Shown: positions 22,701 to 35,340, counted from the stretch's first letter. The stretch is DNA of 64,000 nucleotides from Pomacea canaliculata (GCF_003073045.1 NC_037597.1:26612158-26676157); one strand, 5' to 3'. A program made the numbers and translations. The notes: generated by a model from the letters alone, not told the origin.

Positions 22701-25700
22701 TTTAGCTGTGGATGAAGATGATTCTATTTATGATAGTATATTAAAGCACGTTACTTTAACAACTATTCAGGATTGGGTGACATACTTTACTGCTATTGCT
22801 AATTCAAGGTGATATGTATGTGAATAATGTACACACATTCACACATGTACAAACGTAATGCATTTTGAAATTGTGACAGTGGTTTATTTGACAACAAAGA
22901 TAAGTGCTGACAGATAATAAACAGCATCCCTTTTTATATTCCCTGGATAAATGAGCTATGGATTAAAAAAAATTGCAGTTACGACAACTAGGAATCTGCG
23001 ACAAAACTGGCTGCTTAAAACAGCAGCAATGCTGAAGATGGCAACCCGTTAAAGCACATTCTTAACTCTAGCTTTTTGCATGGATACCAAACACATTAAA
23101 TGCCAAGCTTGCAGTACAAACCTTGCACTTTAATCATCCACTCAAGATTTCTAGTCAATCTGTCACGAAACAAATTCAGCTTCTTTACTGTAACTCTTTG
23201 CTTCATAGTTCAAATATAGTTAATGTGAGTTGACATTCCAGTACAATTCTAAACAATGTAACTTAAATACAACATTGTGAAAGTAGGAGATCACCAAAAA
23301 TTGACATATATCAATACAACAAAACCTAAATAATTGATTCACACATCAAAATATATACTTGTTTGGACATGCACACTTTCTATTTCAAATGGGATTGTTG
23401 TATTGTTCAGTCAGTAACAATGGGGTTTTGAGGTCACATCATAAAAAAAACAACTTCTGTAAGGTGGAAATAATAAAAGTCAGTTTTTACTATATGTGCA
23501 ATCAACTTCACAGTGTTATACATTTTAATAATGATGACAAAGCAAAATCTATGCCTTTACCAGATAATGTCATTCGTTGCACTTTTTTGGTATTTTACGA
23601 AAATGTTTAAAAGCCACACCCATTAATGCTCCTTTGAAAAAATTCACACTTAATCTGACATCAAGCGCTGAAAAAATTAACTGAATTTAATACCTACACA
23701 GCATCATCAGAACTAGTTGATAAAGAGCTGTTAAAGTTGAGAAAGACAGTAAACAAAGGAGAGGGTTCAAAATAGCCTCAAACTAATATTGAACATTATT
23801 CACACTACTACTTGACCATCCTATGACATAATAAAATACCCCCCAAAATGAAACCTATTCACATGCAATTTCTTTTAAAGAATTGGACAGGTGTGCAAAA
23901 GAAAATATATACACATTTTTCTTGGGTAAAAGGAGTACAAAAATAAACTCCTATCCTGACACGGATCCATCAAAATTCAATCCCTCAACAACAAATGCTC
24001 AACATGATTATATCAAGATCTAGACCATAACTGATTTGTAGCTGGGTTGTTAAAATTGGACTGGTATCGTGTCGGAAACAAAATTATTTACAATACGTTT
24101 GGAGAGGAGTAAATGCACATCTCAGGTTATCTCCTTAAATGAATGAAACAGAATTTTCTCAATTCAGCATATTAAATGATACACATCACTTTATGAAAAT
24201 TATTATTTATTGAAACATTATGCAGAACGTATTAATGGTTTACCAATATTTACAGAAAACCCCCCACTAGTTTGGATAACAAGTTTAAGAATTGCTCAGA
24301 AATTGTATTTCTTGGCACGATTAAATAATTTACTTGTAAACAATGCAGAATAAGCAATGCTTTAAGGGGTATTATAAACATCATTCATATAAATATAATA
24401 ATCCTAGCATGGAGATCCTAAGAGAATCATTCTGTGTTGCAAATGTTGTTATATAAGTGACATTTTGAGAGGCAAAACCTGAGGCACCAGAGTTGGGTTG
24501 CGTGAGTGTTGGTATCTCATTCCAATTTATAAATGTAACTACAAAGTGGCAAGAGCAAAACAGTAATTCTTTTCAGTTTTATTATTTCTAATAGACAGGA
24601 GATATAAACACTTTGTTAAAGAGTTAGGTTGCATGCATGAAAATACTTTTTCATGGACAAACATACCTGCAAATTTACTAGTTAAGTGAGCCATCTATGC
24701 ATTTTTATGTGTTTATCTGTTTATGTGTGACTATGTTTTGAGTATGTCTTTGTGCTCATGCAGTTCAGTAAGGGTTTTGCTTTTACTGTTATAGTAAGAA
24801 CATGTTTGCTGTAAAGTCTTATAAAAAAACTCCATGAGATATTTTAGAGAAATTTTTAGTTTTTTTTTAACACAGATATCTTGCATGACATCTATATAAA
24901 TGTATGTTTGCATGTAAACTAAACCCCTCTCTCTTACATACACATACACACACATAGAGTGAAAGAGAATACTTGTATGTGTAAGTTTGTACATTATCTT
25001 GATCCAGGTGTTATCATTTTAAGTGAAAAAATTGCTTCAATAACTGGTACATAATATATCTAAACAGCAAGTTCTTCTGACCTGCCTACAATTTTTAAAA
25101 GCACAACTATGGATGAAACGATTTAAATGAAAACATTCTAGGTGGGTCTGTGTTTGACAAAAATGATATGCTTCATTTGACTGCACCTGGTACTATTTTC
25201 CAAACAAAGATTGATGAAGAAACTGTTTGTGGAATACTTTAAATGTTTTCAAATGCTATTTGCATCTGGGCTGTTTTTGATAATGGGATCACCTTATTTT
25301 TTAATTAAGCAAGGCAAGGTATTCTTGTGAGATCAGACAACCTGTTTGAATGTATGCTACTACCATTAAACAATGTCTGGATCTCACAATAAAAGGGATA
25401 AACAGACATGTAGTTCAACCATAGGTAGACAAAGTTCGAAAGATCATGCTCAAAACTAAACCTAATATCGAGTGACTTTTGATGTGAAAACCGCTAGTAA
25501 CAGTTTCCATGCCACACATTGTTATTATCTGTTATGTTCTAGACAATGACTTTTTCCCCTTAAAAATTACTTTTTGCTGAGGATTGAAAGCCATTCAGAT
25601 ACCACATTTAGGCATAAATATATAATGTAAGCTAATTGGTCTGTGCCTGCATTTATGAAGTTAAAGACGAAGCTAATGTTTTGAAATAAAAAAAGTAGCT

Positions 25701-25816
25701 AACTGGGTAACAGAACAGAGCTGAAGAAAATGATTTATGAGTAAATGTAATCTGGCATACATTATAATGTGAGTTACATAAGGGTATACATTCCAATTTG
25801 TGAATTACAGAATAGC
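22701..25816. other. AT-rich intergenic DNA, no gene found
   Basis: No exon, conserved motif run or long frame is convincing on either strand. The stretch is AT-rich with short A and T runs and a small CA/TA-rich patch near 24890-24960. It separates the COMMD1-side LINE from the large LINE. Confidence 0.6.
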
Positions 25817-25830
25817 ATACAGTCTAATTT
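25817..25830 (+). repeat. Left target-site duplication of the large LINE
   Basis: ATACAGTCTAATTT is repeated exactly at 29016-29029 after the element's tail. The flanks also read GAATTACAG and GAGTTACAG, compatible with local sequence around a single staggered cut. Confidence 0.93.
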
Positions 25831-26097
25831 TTATCAGTGAGGGGCTGACGTGTTATTATGCACGTCAATAAAATACTTGGAGAGGAGATGGGCGCCACCA
25901 AGTTCGCCAAAGCCCACTGAAAGGACTTATGGTAGCGAAACAGAATAGAAGCAACATGCCGGATCGTCGAGGCCCGGATCACCAACGACCGCGCACCCCT
26001 CTGGTGTCTCCAGGAGGGGCGACAAGTGTGATACTGGAACCAAGTCTACACCCAAGTCTACAATCAAGCTGCCTACACAAGGAACTACTATCGGAAC

Positions 26098-27066
26098 ATG
26101 AATGTTCGCACACTCTTTCAATGCGGCAAAGTGAAAGAACTCACACACGAGTTACAGCGTTACCGCTGGGACATAGTGGGACTTGCGGAAGTCCGATGGA
26201 CTGGTTTCGGGGAGTCAACTACAGATGAAGGCCACAAGCTCTGGTTCAGCGGAGACGCAATCAAGCATGAACGTGGTGTCGCTTTCATTATCAGGAAGGA
26301 GGTGGCTGGAACTGTCATCAGCTGCACCCCAGTCTCTAGCAGACTTATCTCCATCCGAATCTCTGCTCGACCGCACAACATCACCATTATACAAGTGTAC
26401 GCCCCAACATCAGAACACGAAGATGAAGAGATTGAGGAATTCTACGAGGAGCTGGACAACATCATCAAGAAAACTCCGAAGAAAGACATCTTGCTTGTCC
26501 TTGGCGACTGGAATGCTACGATCGGCCCTGACGCTTACCAACAATGGGCAGGAACAGTCGGCAAGTTTGGCCTAGGCAACACCAACGCAAGAGGCCTACG
26601 GCTACTAGAATTCGCTCAGAGTCACCGTCTCACCATTGCCAATACCCTCCACCCGCACAAGAAGTCAAGAACTGTAACGTGGCATTCGCCGGGAGGTCTG
26701 GTCCATAACCAGATTGACTTCATCTTGCTGCCTCAACGTTTCAAATCAAGCATCAACAAAGCACAAACGAGGTCCTTTCCTGGCGCTGACATAGGCAGCG
26801 ACCACAACCTCGTCCTCACTAGCCTCAAGTTGAAACTGAAGTTGAGACGTGACAACAATAAGAGCCCTCGCATCCGATTCAACCTTGAGAAGCTCAAAGA
26901 TCCGGACACAGAGAGGATCTTCCAGGCCCAGGTGGGGGGCGAATTTGCAGCCCTGGCTACTATAGACTGCGACATAGACGCCCTTGCTGGAAGTATCAAA
27001 GAGGTGCTACTCTCTACTGCAGACGAAGTGCTGGGGAAGCAGAGGAAGCGCAAACAACCCTGGTGA
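26098..27066 (+). pseudogene. Endonuclease part of the LINE ORF (ends at a frameshift)
   Basis: Frame opens with MNVRTLFQCGKVKEL and runs 322 codons. AP-endonuclease landmarks are visible: the N-terminal LAEVRW acid, the YAPTS segment, GDWNA (metal and phosphate binding), the NQIDFILL block and the terminal SDHNLVL. All catalytic-type residues I expect are present. After KRKQPW the frame meets TGA, and the continuation resumes in another frame, which points to a one-base loss rather than a true ORF end. Confidence 0.9.
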
Positions 27067-29001
27067 CTGACGACATCCTTGATCTTTGCGACGAAAGGAG
27101 AGCCTTGAAGAAAGGAGAGGTCGAGACCCGACGTCAGCAGACAAGTACAGACTTGTCAACCAGCAGATCAGAACAAGGATGAAGGAGGCAAAAGAAGATT
27201 GGATCGAAGACCAGTGTTGCAGCGTGGAAATAGGCATGGCTAGCGGAGACAGCAAGAAGGCATATGAAATACTGAAGGCCCTCACCAAGACTCAGCAGCG
27301 ACCAGCCACAGTCATCGAAGACAGCGCCGGACAGCTCCTTACGGAAAACGCTGCTGTACTAAGTCGTTGGACTGAATATTGCCAAGACTTGTACAACTAC
27401 AAGATCGAGCCAGACACCAGCATTCTCCAGCATCACCAGACTGGACAAGAGAGGCTGAAGACCTGCCAGTCCTCACTGATGAGGTGAGAGAAGCTATGCA
27501 CAGTCTGAAGGGAGGAAAGTCACCTGGTGTGGACAACGTACCTGCTGAGCTGCTGAAGCATGAGGAGACGCAACAACCAAGGCCTTCACCACACTGTGTC
27601 AAAAGATATGGGAAGAAAAGAAATGGCCAAAAGAATGGGCTCAGTCTATCGTCATCCCACTCCCTAAGAAAGGGAACCTGAGCAGTGCCAGAACTACAGA
27701 ACCATCAGTCTGATAAGTCACCCAAGCAAAGTAATGCTCAGAATCATCCTCAACCGCTTAAAACCTATTGCAGAGGAACTGCTGGCAGAAGAACAGGCTG
27801 GCTTCAGGGCTGGAAGAAGCACGTAGAACAGATCTTTAACTGCCGTGTTATGATAGAAAAACACCTGGAGCATCAACGTCAACTATACCATAACTTCATC
27901 GATTTCAAAAAAAAGCTTTTGATCGTGTCTGGCACGATGGACTCTGGCAGGTCATGAGATCATTCAACATAGAGGAGGGACTGATCCAGATGGTAGCAGC
28001 ACTCTACAAGAAACGCCTCCAGCGCGTGCTACTCAACAACCAACTAGGCGAGTTCTTCGCAATGACGATCGGGGTCCGTCAAGGGTGCCTACTCTCTCCC
28101 ATCCTTTTTAACATCTTCCTTGAAAAAATCATGCAGGACACCCTCCACAACCACCTTACCTCAATCTCCATTGGTGCAGACCCCTGTGCAACCTCCGCTT
28201 TGCAGATGACATTGACCTCATGGCAGGCAGTAACAACGAACTTCAGGATTTGACGGACAGACTCTCCAGGCGAGCGGGGGGCCTATGGCATGGAAATAAG
28301 CTCAGAAAAAAGCAAAGTAATGATTATTTCCACCACCGACAGCAGCAGCAACATCGTCATGAACGGCCAGAAACTGGAGGAGGTTAACAGCTTCAAGTAT
28401 TTGGGTGCCACCCTGACTAGAGATGGTTGCTGTACAGCAGAGATCCGTATCAGGATTTGTATGGCAACATCCGCAATGTCCAGGCTGGATAGGATCTGGC
28501 GAAGCAACTCAATCAGCTTCAGTACCAAGCACAGGCTGTACAAGTCCCTCGTAGTGTCAATCCTACTCTACGGCTGCGAGACTTGGACGCTGCTTGCCGC
28601 AACGGAAAAAGAAGCTCCAGGCCTTTGAGAACAAGTGCTTGAGAAAGCTGCTCCGCATCTCGTACCGCGAACACAAGACCAACGCATACGTACGGAGCAC
28701 CGTAACCTCCCTCGTGGGCCCACATGAGCCCCTTCTGGCAACAGTGAAGCGGCGCAAGCTCGCCTGGTTCGGTCACGTCACCCGCCACAACACCTTGTCC
28801 AAGACGATCCTACAAGGAACCCTCGAAGGGAGCCGTCGTCGTGGTCGTCCGAGGAAAAGCTGGGTCACCAACATTAAAGAATGGACCGAACGCGAGATGC
28901 CAGACCTGCTCTCATCTGCTCAAGACAGGACCGGGTGGAAAATTCTGTCTGTTGCTGCTGCCGGACGGTCCCCCCTACGCCCGGACCGGGCATGGGACTG
29001 A
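27067..29001 (+). pseudogene. Reverse-transcriptase part of the LINE ORF, frameshifted
   Basis: Fragments in changing frames: 27086-27487 (linker, ending near LQHHQTG), 27379-27681 (GKSPGVDNVPAELLK, RT motif 0/1), about 27690-27950 (HNFIDFKKK, the palm motif A region, with the expected acidic residue lost to a frame slip in an A run), 27954-28253 (GVRQGCLLSPILFNIF, motif B), then the FADD catalytic box readable only in a shifted frame near 28200, 28290-28628 (FKYLGATLTRDG, ILLYGCETW) and 28594-29001 (C-terminal domain to the stop). The breaks are spread along the gene, so decay came after insertion. Confidence 0.9.
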
Positions 29002-29015
29002 CCTGACCTGACCTG

Positions 29016-29029
29016 ATACAGTCTAATTT
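29016..29029 (+). repeat. Right target-site duplication of the large LINE
   Basis: Exact copy of the 14 bases at 25817-25830, immediately after the ACCTG-type tail. Confidence 0.93.
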
Positions 29030-29773
29030 ATGAGTTACAGAAAGGCACAGCAAATGAGTATGCCTTAAAATGAGCCTACTTTTAAAAAGTGACTGTTGAG
29101 CTGACACCAAGCCTGGATCCATGGATGCTTGTAAACATAAACAGTCACTGATGTACGCAGGCAAAGATTCTAGAAACATTCATTTCCTTTATATTGATGG
29201 GCATCGATTTACTTCAAACAGAAAGAATTAAATCAATGTCATTGTAATACACTGTTACATAAGTGAGCTAATAACATGGATATTTGGGCAGGGAAGCAGT
29301 TACTCATGCAGACTTTGAACTCATGCCTGCTAAGGTTAAATTCTCAGTCTGTTGTACATGGATCCAGGAGTAAAAATTTACACTGTTTCCAGTTTTAAAT
29401 TGCTTTCCAAAATATAAAAGATCATTTACTTATATAGTGTATGTGTTTTAAGAGGAGAATGGGGAAATTTGTCATCGATATATCTTGACACATGAGGATT
29501 TAAAAGTTCATATCAAAATCGACATTTGCACACAACAGATCTTTTGAAAAACCCTAAATATTACCTTAATACACATACACATCATACATTATTTAAAACA
29601 TAATTTAATCTTCCACATCCATCTTTTATTCTTAAACATTTGCCAATGCATAAATCATAATGGACATATAAACAATCACAATCAACATTTCAAGGTATTT
29701 GATCATTACTAGTTGTTCTAAGCCAACAACATTCCAGGAAAATTGAGCTCCTTTCTTAAAAAAAAAAAAAATC

Positions 29774-29829
29774 GACTCCTTGTAACGCTGTTTCCTGACA
29801 AGACTCATTGTAACGCTGTTTCCTGACAA
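29774..29829 (+). repeat. Two-copy tandem duplication, 28-bp unit
   Basis: GACTC(C/A)TTGTAACGCTGTTTCCTGACAA occurs twice head-to-tail with one substitution. It lies in non-coding DNA and looks recent. Confidence 0.85.
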
Positions 29830-30288
29830 GATGGGCACATCCAAATAAACAAATTTGAAAAAATCCACCCCTCCCCCCCACAAAAAAAAAAAGATAGAAG
29901 CTCAGAATTGACAGCACTTCATGAACTTCAGTTTTGGTCTATATACATTAAGCAAATGAAATGAATTAAAGACCTAATTTCTACCTTATGGCAAGAAAGA
30001 ATGGTTTGACCCTGGGGTGATGAGCACACGCAGTTCCTGCTAAGTAGTCATGCTTCTCTGGCATGAGGAACCAGATCTTTATCTTTCAGGATGAACCATT
30101 CTTCCCTGGTATAGGGCAGAAGTTTGGCCTTTGAGAATTTTTTTTTCTCAGGGGTAAATCAGGAAGAGGAGGCTGGGTACTTTATGGAGGCAGTTAATGA
30201 TCAAAGTATGAGACATAAGAGAACATGTTGCATGAAAACTGCTTTTATCAATCTATTAAAGTTCCAAACATGATCAGTCTTCAAGTTC

Positions 30289-31027
30289 TTTATTGTCTCC
30301 ATTGACCATATACTAAATAACACTAAATGATAAATGCATTTTCTACAGTTCAGCAAATGTGCTCCCCCCTTCCCCAGAACATCACTATGTCAATGTAAAA
30401 ATTGCAAACCAGAAATTACATGGCAAATTCTGATCACTCAACTATAAATGAATTATTAAATATATGCAAATCAAAACTGAACTTTTCTGCTGATAAAGGC
30501 ATTGTAAAGAATATTAAAATAGTAAAGCTGTTCAAAGAGACACAACAACTGATGTTACCACACATGAACTGTTATTGGCTTGTACCCTTTTATCTAAGCC
30601 CTAAATCTATTGTGATCACATACAACATTTTCCTCACTAATGCTAATAAAACTCAATATGAACCTCAGTTTGGAATCTTTCATAACCAGAAAATTCTGTT
30701 ACGATAACTTATTTAACACTTGTAAAGTAATATCACAGTTAAAAGTTCTGGTGATCAAAGATTCTGAGCTAGACAAAAACTCCATGTTTTTTGTACCAAC
30801 AGATAATATATTACAAGTGCTGTAAATATCTTTAAGTTTCAATAAATCTGCAGTCTAATCTTTTCAAAGTGTATGTTGAATTGAATAAATAAGCTAGTTT
30901 GATTTCTGGACAGGTGACAATTTTCTTGTCGAACATAATGAACAGGTAGATAACAGATTTCAGGTACAAAGAACATGTTAACAGCATAAATAGCTTTCAA
31001 AAAATTACAAAGAAAGAAATCCATGTA
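30289..31027 (-). other. Likely 3' UTR of the single-finger zinc-finger gene
   Basis: Downstream of the stop at 31028 the minus strand has no coding. The AATAAA complement at 30294-30289 is a plausible polyadenylation signal, giving a 3' UTR of roughly 0.75 kb. Frames open on the plus strand here are low-complexity chance frames. Bases 29030-30288 beyond it hold nothing recognisable apart from the 28-bp duplication. Confidence 0.4.
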
Positions 31028-32740
31028 CTAACGAGATTTTCGATTCCTCAAACTTCTTCTGAGATTAGAAGAAGAGTCCGAGTCACCAGCTGCTGCAGCT
31101 GATCCTGCAGCACCTACTGCAATGGCTGATGCCTCACGAGCACAGTTTAACCTTCCTCTTCGAGTTAAAGGTCGGGTCTCAGATTCAGCATTTGTACATG
31201 ATGCTTCTGATTTGCTGGTGTCACTGTCTCTGCTACCTATGCCTCTTCTACCAGGCTCTCTCAGCTCAGTCTTTAATGTTTTCTTGTTTAAGGCTTCCTT
31301 ATAACTAATGGAGCCTTTACAAGGACTTGTCTCCTTCTTATCAACTAATGATTTACCTGGTTGTTTGCTGCAGTCACTGTCGGAATTCTTGTCATTATTT
31401 TTCACTTTCTTTCCTTGCATCTCACTGGATACTGAGCGCTGCATCTGTAGCAGAGCTTTACGCTTCCTTGATTCTGGAGGGGTGCTGTCCACACAGGAAC
31501 CAGACTTGGTTTCAGGATTAGATTTAGGCTGGAAAGTTACATGTTCACTCGGATCTTCAGGGTTAAGTTCGTAAGATCCTGTTGCAGCTCCACTTGTGTC
31601 TAAAGAATCTATAGCTCTCTTCTCAGTCCTGCTCTTCTTAATGCTGCGGGCAGTTGGCTGGGATGCACAGGAGTCCACAGAGGATAAAGAGGCTCGGCTT
31701 GTTCGGTCAGTCATGTTGCTTTGACTGCTAGCTGCTTCTGCCACTGCTTTGTCATATTCACGAGAATGTTTCCGTTTGGTGCTAGCATCTCTGGCTGAGC
31801 CTTTTCCTTTTTCTTCTATAACAAGTTTTTTCAGGTTGAGAACTGAAGGATCTTCCTTTTCATGAGCCACAAGAATGTGGGTTTTGAGAGACATGTTGCT
31901 AGAGAAGTAACGAGAGCAGTATTGGCAAGGAAGTTCCATGGTTATGCTGTCTTCATCGTCATCTGACACATCAGAATCAGGTGTGAGCAAGGAGACTTCA
32001 ACGATGCAGTCAAAAAGGTTTTTCATGCCCATGGGGCCTCCCATCATCCCCACAGGTCCTCCTTTGCCTTGCATCTTGCTCATCATGTCTTTCATGTTGG
32101 GCATCCCACCTTTCATCATCATGGACATCATGTCTGGCATCCCAGGCATGGCTGGAGAGCTGCCCTTGGACATCATGGCTAGCATCTTAGACATCATTTC
32201 CATGCCAGGAGCACCAGTGGCTCCACTTGAATGAATCACACTCGCAGAACTTGCTCCTGCAGTAGAAGAGGGTGCCTCCTCAGCTTGTAGACCCTTCTCA
32301 TTTGCAGATGACTGAGATAGTTGTGGATTTTTCTTTGAGCTAGGCTGGTTGGGTGCTGCCAGGACTTTATCTGTGGTGACGTTCGTGCTTAATTTCAGTG
32401 AATCAACCAAACTTTCCTTTACTTCCACATGAGAACCTGAATCAATCTCCTGTGAAGAACATGAGGCAACCGCAATGGAACTGTCCAGAGGTAAATTGCT
32501 TTGGGAACAAGTTTCATTTACCTGTTCACCAGCTTGAGTCATTTCTGCATCTATATGCCTGTTTTCATGTTCAGGGCTGGGGTCACCTAATTTCTGAGGC
32601 AAAGATGCAGAATCACTTTGACACTGTTCCTTGGTTTTCTCCATGTATGTTGATCTCTTTGGCCAGAATCTTTGTATAAAATTACTGACTTTATGTTTCG
32701 CAGTTTCAACCACAGAATCGCAAATTTCCGTTAAATTCAT
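31028..32740 (-). CDS. Unrecognised Met-rich nuclear-type protein with one C2H2 zinc finger
   Basis: A single 570-codon frame. Residues about 1-175 are polar and Ser/Glu-rich; about 178-240 is strikingly Met/Gly/Pro-rich (repeats such as MMSKM, PGMPDMMSMMMKGG, GPVGMMGGPMGM); an acidic patch DSDVSDDDED follows near 255-265. One classical finger with spacing C-x2-C-x12-H-x4-H lies at about 272-293 (CQYC ... THILVAH). The rest is Lys/Arg/Ser-rich with several basic clusters resembling nuclear localisation signals, an Ala run (GAAGSAAAAG) and a C-terminal RRSLRNRKSR. The composition suggests a nuclear, largely disordered factor; I know no family with this architecture. The start is the first ATG; a TGA lies upstream in frame, and a good acceptor (TTCCACAG, 32760-32761) sits 20 bp before it, so a 5' untranslated exon is likely. 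Confidence 0.8.
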   Translation of the reverse strand: MNLTEICDSVVETAKHKVSNFIQRFWPKRSTYMEKTKEQCQSDSASLPQKLGDPSPEHENRHIDAEMTQAGEQVNETCSQSNLPLDSSIAVASCSSQEIDSGSHVEVKESLVDSLKLSTNVTTDKVLAAPNQPSSKKNPQLSQSSANEKGLQAEEAPSSTAGASSASVIHSSGATGAPGMEMMSKMLAMMSKGSSPAMPGMPDMMSMMMKGGMPNMKDMMSKMQGKGGPVGMMGGPMGMKNLFDCIVEVSLLTPDSDVSDDDEDSITMELPCQYCSRYFSSNMSLKTHILVAHEKEDPSVLNLKKLVIEEKGKGSARDASTKRKHSREYDKAVAEAASSQSNMTDRTSRASLSSVDSCASQPTARSIKKSRTEKRAIDSLDTSGAATGSYELNPEDPSEHVTFQPKSNPETKSGSCVDSTPPESRKRKALLQMQRSVSSEMQGKKVKNNDKNSDSDCSKQPGKSLVDKKETSPCKGSISYKEALNKKTLKTELREPGRRGIGSRDSDTSKSEASCTNAESETRPLTRRGRLNCAREASAIAVGAAGSAAAAGDSDSSSNLRRSLRNRKSR

Positions 32741-32954
32741 GCAACAGATTGTGAAAATACTGTGGAATCAGTTGAATATTATCCTGCAATTCCAACAACA
32801 GAATTCCACTGCTGCTCTAGTGTTCTTTTTTTATTTCCCAATGACTGAGTTATGAAGAAGGAACAGCTGATGAGTAAAATGTACTAGAAAATATCATCCA
32901 CTTCTCTGGACCTAGTGACCAAAAAAAAAAAATAAATAAATAAATAAATTACAG

Positions 32955-33420
32955 CATATAAGTTGAAAGCAAGAAGGCAAAATACAACTTTTTGGAGTTA
33001 AATGTAGATAAAACAAAAGAAATGAACACAGATTTTAGGAGAATCAAAGATGGTACTGTTGCTCCCAGTATGACACATTGTAAACTTGTTGAAACTGTTA
33101 ACCCCTTCAGGTACCTAGCAACTGTTTTTGAGTGCCAGCTCAAATGAAATATAAACACCCAACATAATTATTGTTAAATGTAGCGAGCAAAGAATGTACC
33201 TTCTGCATAAGCTAAATAATTTGTTCAGTCAGCAAAGCAGTCTTGATTCGCTTCTATCAGTCACTTGTTAAGAGTCTTCTTTTTCATTCGTATGCTGGTT
33301 CTGCGGTCGGTCTGTTCATGACAGGGGATAGTTTGAACAGTATTGTCCATATCTGTTCTAAGATAAATGGTATCAAGTAGAGGGATTTAGCTTCTTTTTT
33401 GTGATCAACAAATAGCCAGG
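32955..33420 (+). mobile_element. Decayed LINE reverse-transcriptase fragment
   Basis: Broken frames retain the classic post-FADD segment: FLELNVDKTKEM, then DFRRIK, then NPFRYLATVF (the usual F-x-YLG block), followed further on by LHKLNNLFSQQSS-like and SVHDRG-like remnants in shifted frames. Multiple stops show great age. It resembles the RT end of Rex/CR1-type LINEs and differs from the large LINE at 25.8-29 kb. Confidence 0.65.
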
Positions 33421-35340
33421 AAAACTTCCATCATTTTTGTCAATACCTGAACATGTACTAAAGAGAGAATTTATGCTATTAAGTTCAGGTAAACATGCTA
33501 TACTATACCATGTGAAGTGTCTGGAAAATTCTGTCTGCTAGTGTAATGTATCATCTCAATGAAGTTCCACAGAAATAGTGTGACAAACAGATCTTATCAT
33601 CAAATTGTGTTATGTTTTTTCCTTGATTCTGGAAGCAACAAAATTTTCCCATGTTTCTCTGTTGATGTGCAGTACTTGTGGTTCATGGACTTTACCTGCG
33701 CTTTCTCCATGATGCAAAAAAAAAAAAAACCCCAAACAAAACAAACAAAAAACACACACCATAAAAAAAAAAAAAAACTCAATAACAATTTTCCCTCATC
33801 TCTATGTCTTGAATGCTTGAGGTGTAGGTATAGTTTTAGATCTCAGTTAAAGGGAGTGATTGTCATTTTAATTCTTTATCAATAAACGTTAAGTAAGTGT
33901 AGGTTTAGATTTAGATTCCACCAACAGGGAACAATAGTAATTTTGAAAGTTTATAGTGAATGTACCTGCTGATTGAGATAGTAATTAAAGATAATGAGCA
34001 CTGCTTACTCAACCAATGGACTAAATATTGCAAAGACCTGTAAAACTTCCAGCATGACGACATATATTAACATCCTTTAAATAGGACTTGCTCATTACTG
34101 CCCAAGGCAGGAGAGGCAGGTTTTGTCAGCTGAAATGTCTATCCATGTGCCCCCCCTTCACCCATGAGTGTTACTAGTTAAGGGACAAATGACTTTCTTA
34201 TGCAAATGAATGAGATTTTGTGTAGATGTGTTAAGTATGAATGTGTATGCCAAACATATCTAAATGAAAGAAATCTTTAAAGTATTATTTTTTTACAATT
34301 AATTTTCTCTTTCATTGCTGCATCAGTTTTCTCACCCTTCATTCACACACTTATATCCCCTTCTTTCAAGTTTATTTTTTATGAAAGCACAACATTTCCA
34401 GCCAAAGAAATTAATATCCCCTTTTGAGAACAAAATTTTATTATTTCTTGAAGACACAAGTCTTGACGTTGAAACATGTCATTCATTTGAACATTATACC
34501 TCTTACTGAAAATATGAAGATGATGAAGTAAATTTTTAAGCCCTGCTTATTAGTGTCACCAGCATATAGAAGACAATAAACTGAAAGCTAGGATATCAAA
34601 TGACTGACTTAAGAATGGTAATACCCATAAAATACAACACTTGAAGTTTCAAGATTCTGGTTGTGCAAAGTACTTACAAATTATATATGTGACTGCAATA
34701 AAATTATGTTAGTTTACAAGTTTTGCAAGAATGACTTCTTAACTATGCAACTGTGCTGACATTTTGTGTTTGTAACATATGTGACTGGAATGCTGATGTT
34801 TAATGTGCATTTTATCATAATTACTTAACAGACCAAAACCATTCATATTTTATGTGTGAATACTTCAATTTATGGGCATGGTCAAATAAACTGGGAAAGT
34901 GGATTTTGTACTCTGGGTTAAAATGTTATGTGACATATACAAAATCACAGACCTGAATGCGAACATACACACACAAAAACCGACATTTTATCAGCTGAAC
35001 TGCTGAGGGTTCAAATGATTTTAAACACTTCTGCATACAGATATTGCATAATGCTTACTGAACTAAATAAAACAAATGTTTCCTGACAACTCATGTTCAG
35101 GTACAGACAAAATGTTGAAAGCTTTTCTGGTTATTTGATGACAGGTTGGGTTTTTTTTTTCTCTTAATAAAGTACAAAGTCCTGAACAAGCCACTAGAAC
35201 TGTTCATAAACGTCCTCTAGAACTGATGTCACAATTTTTATTTTCCTTACTTCTATGATAGAATGATGTAAGTGTGAATTATACATTTTTAAATGTTATA
35301 CACTGAACTATAAAGTTAAGGATTGTTATTGATTGTTAGC
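33421..35340. other. AT-rich non-coding stretch
   Basis: Nothing gene-like is seen on either strand. It contains mixed A-rich tracts (33716-33776) and short T runs, and probably forms part of the long first intron of the zinc-finger gene. Confidence 0.5.

Larger units (their letters stand above)
25831..29015 (+). mobile_element. Near full-length APE-type non-LTR retrotransposon (RTE-like)
   Basis: A 3185-bp insertion bounded by a perfect 14-bp target-site duplication. Order: about 265 bp of 5' leader, an AP-endonuclease domain, a reverse transcriptase, a C-terminal segment rich in GRRRRGRPRKSW with a WFGHVTRH motif, and a short pentamer tail (ACCTG-type repeats at about 28999-29015). There is no RNase H domain and no poly(A). 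A single ORF with APE and RT and a microsatellite-like tail fits RTE-like clades, but a clade call needs a tree. Base composition is richer in GC than the AT-rich flanks, as expected for a fairly recent insert. At least four frameshifts disrupt the ORF, so this copy cannot make its protein. Confidence 0.93.
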
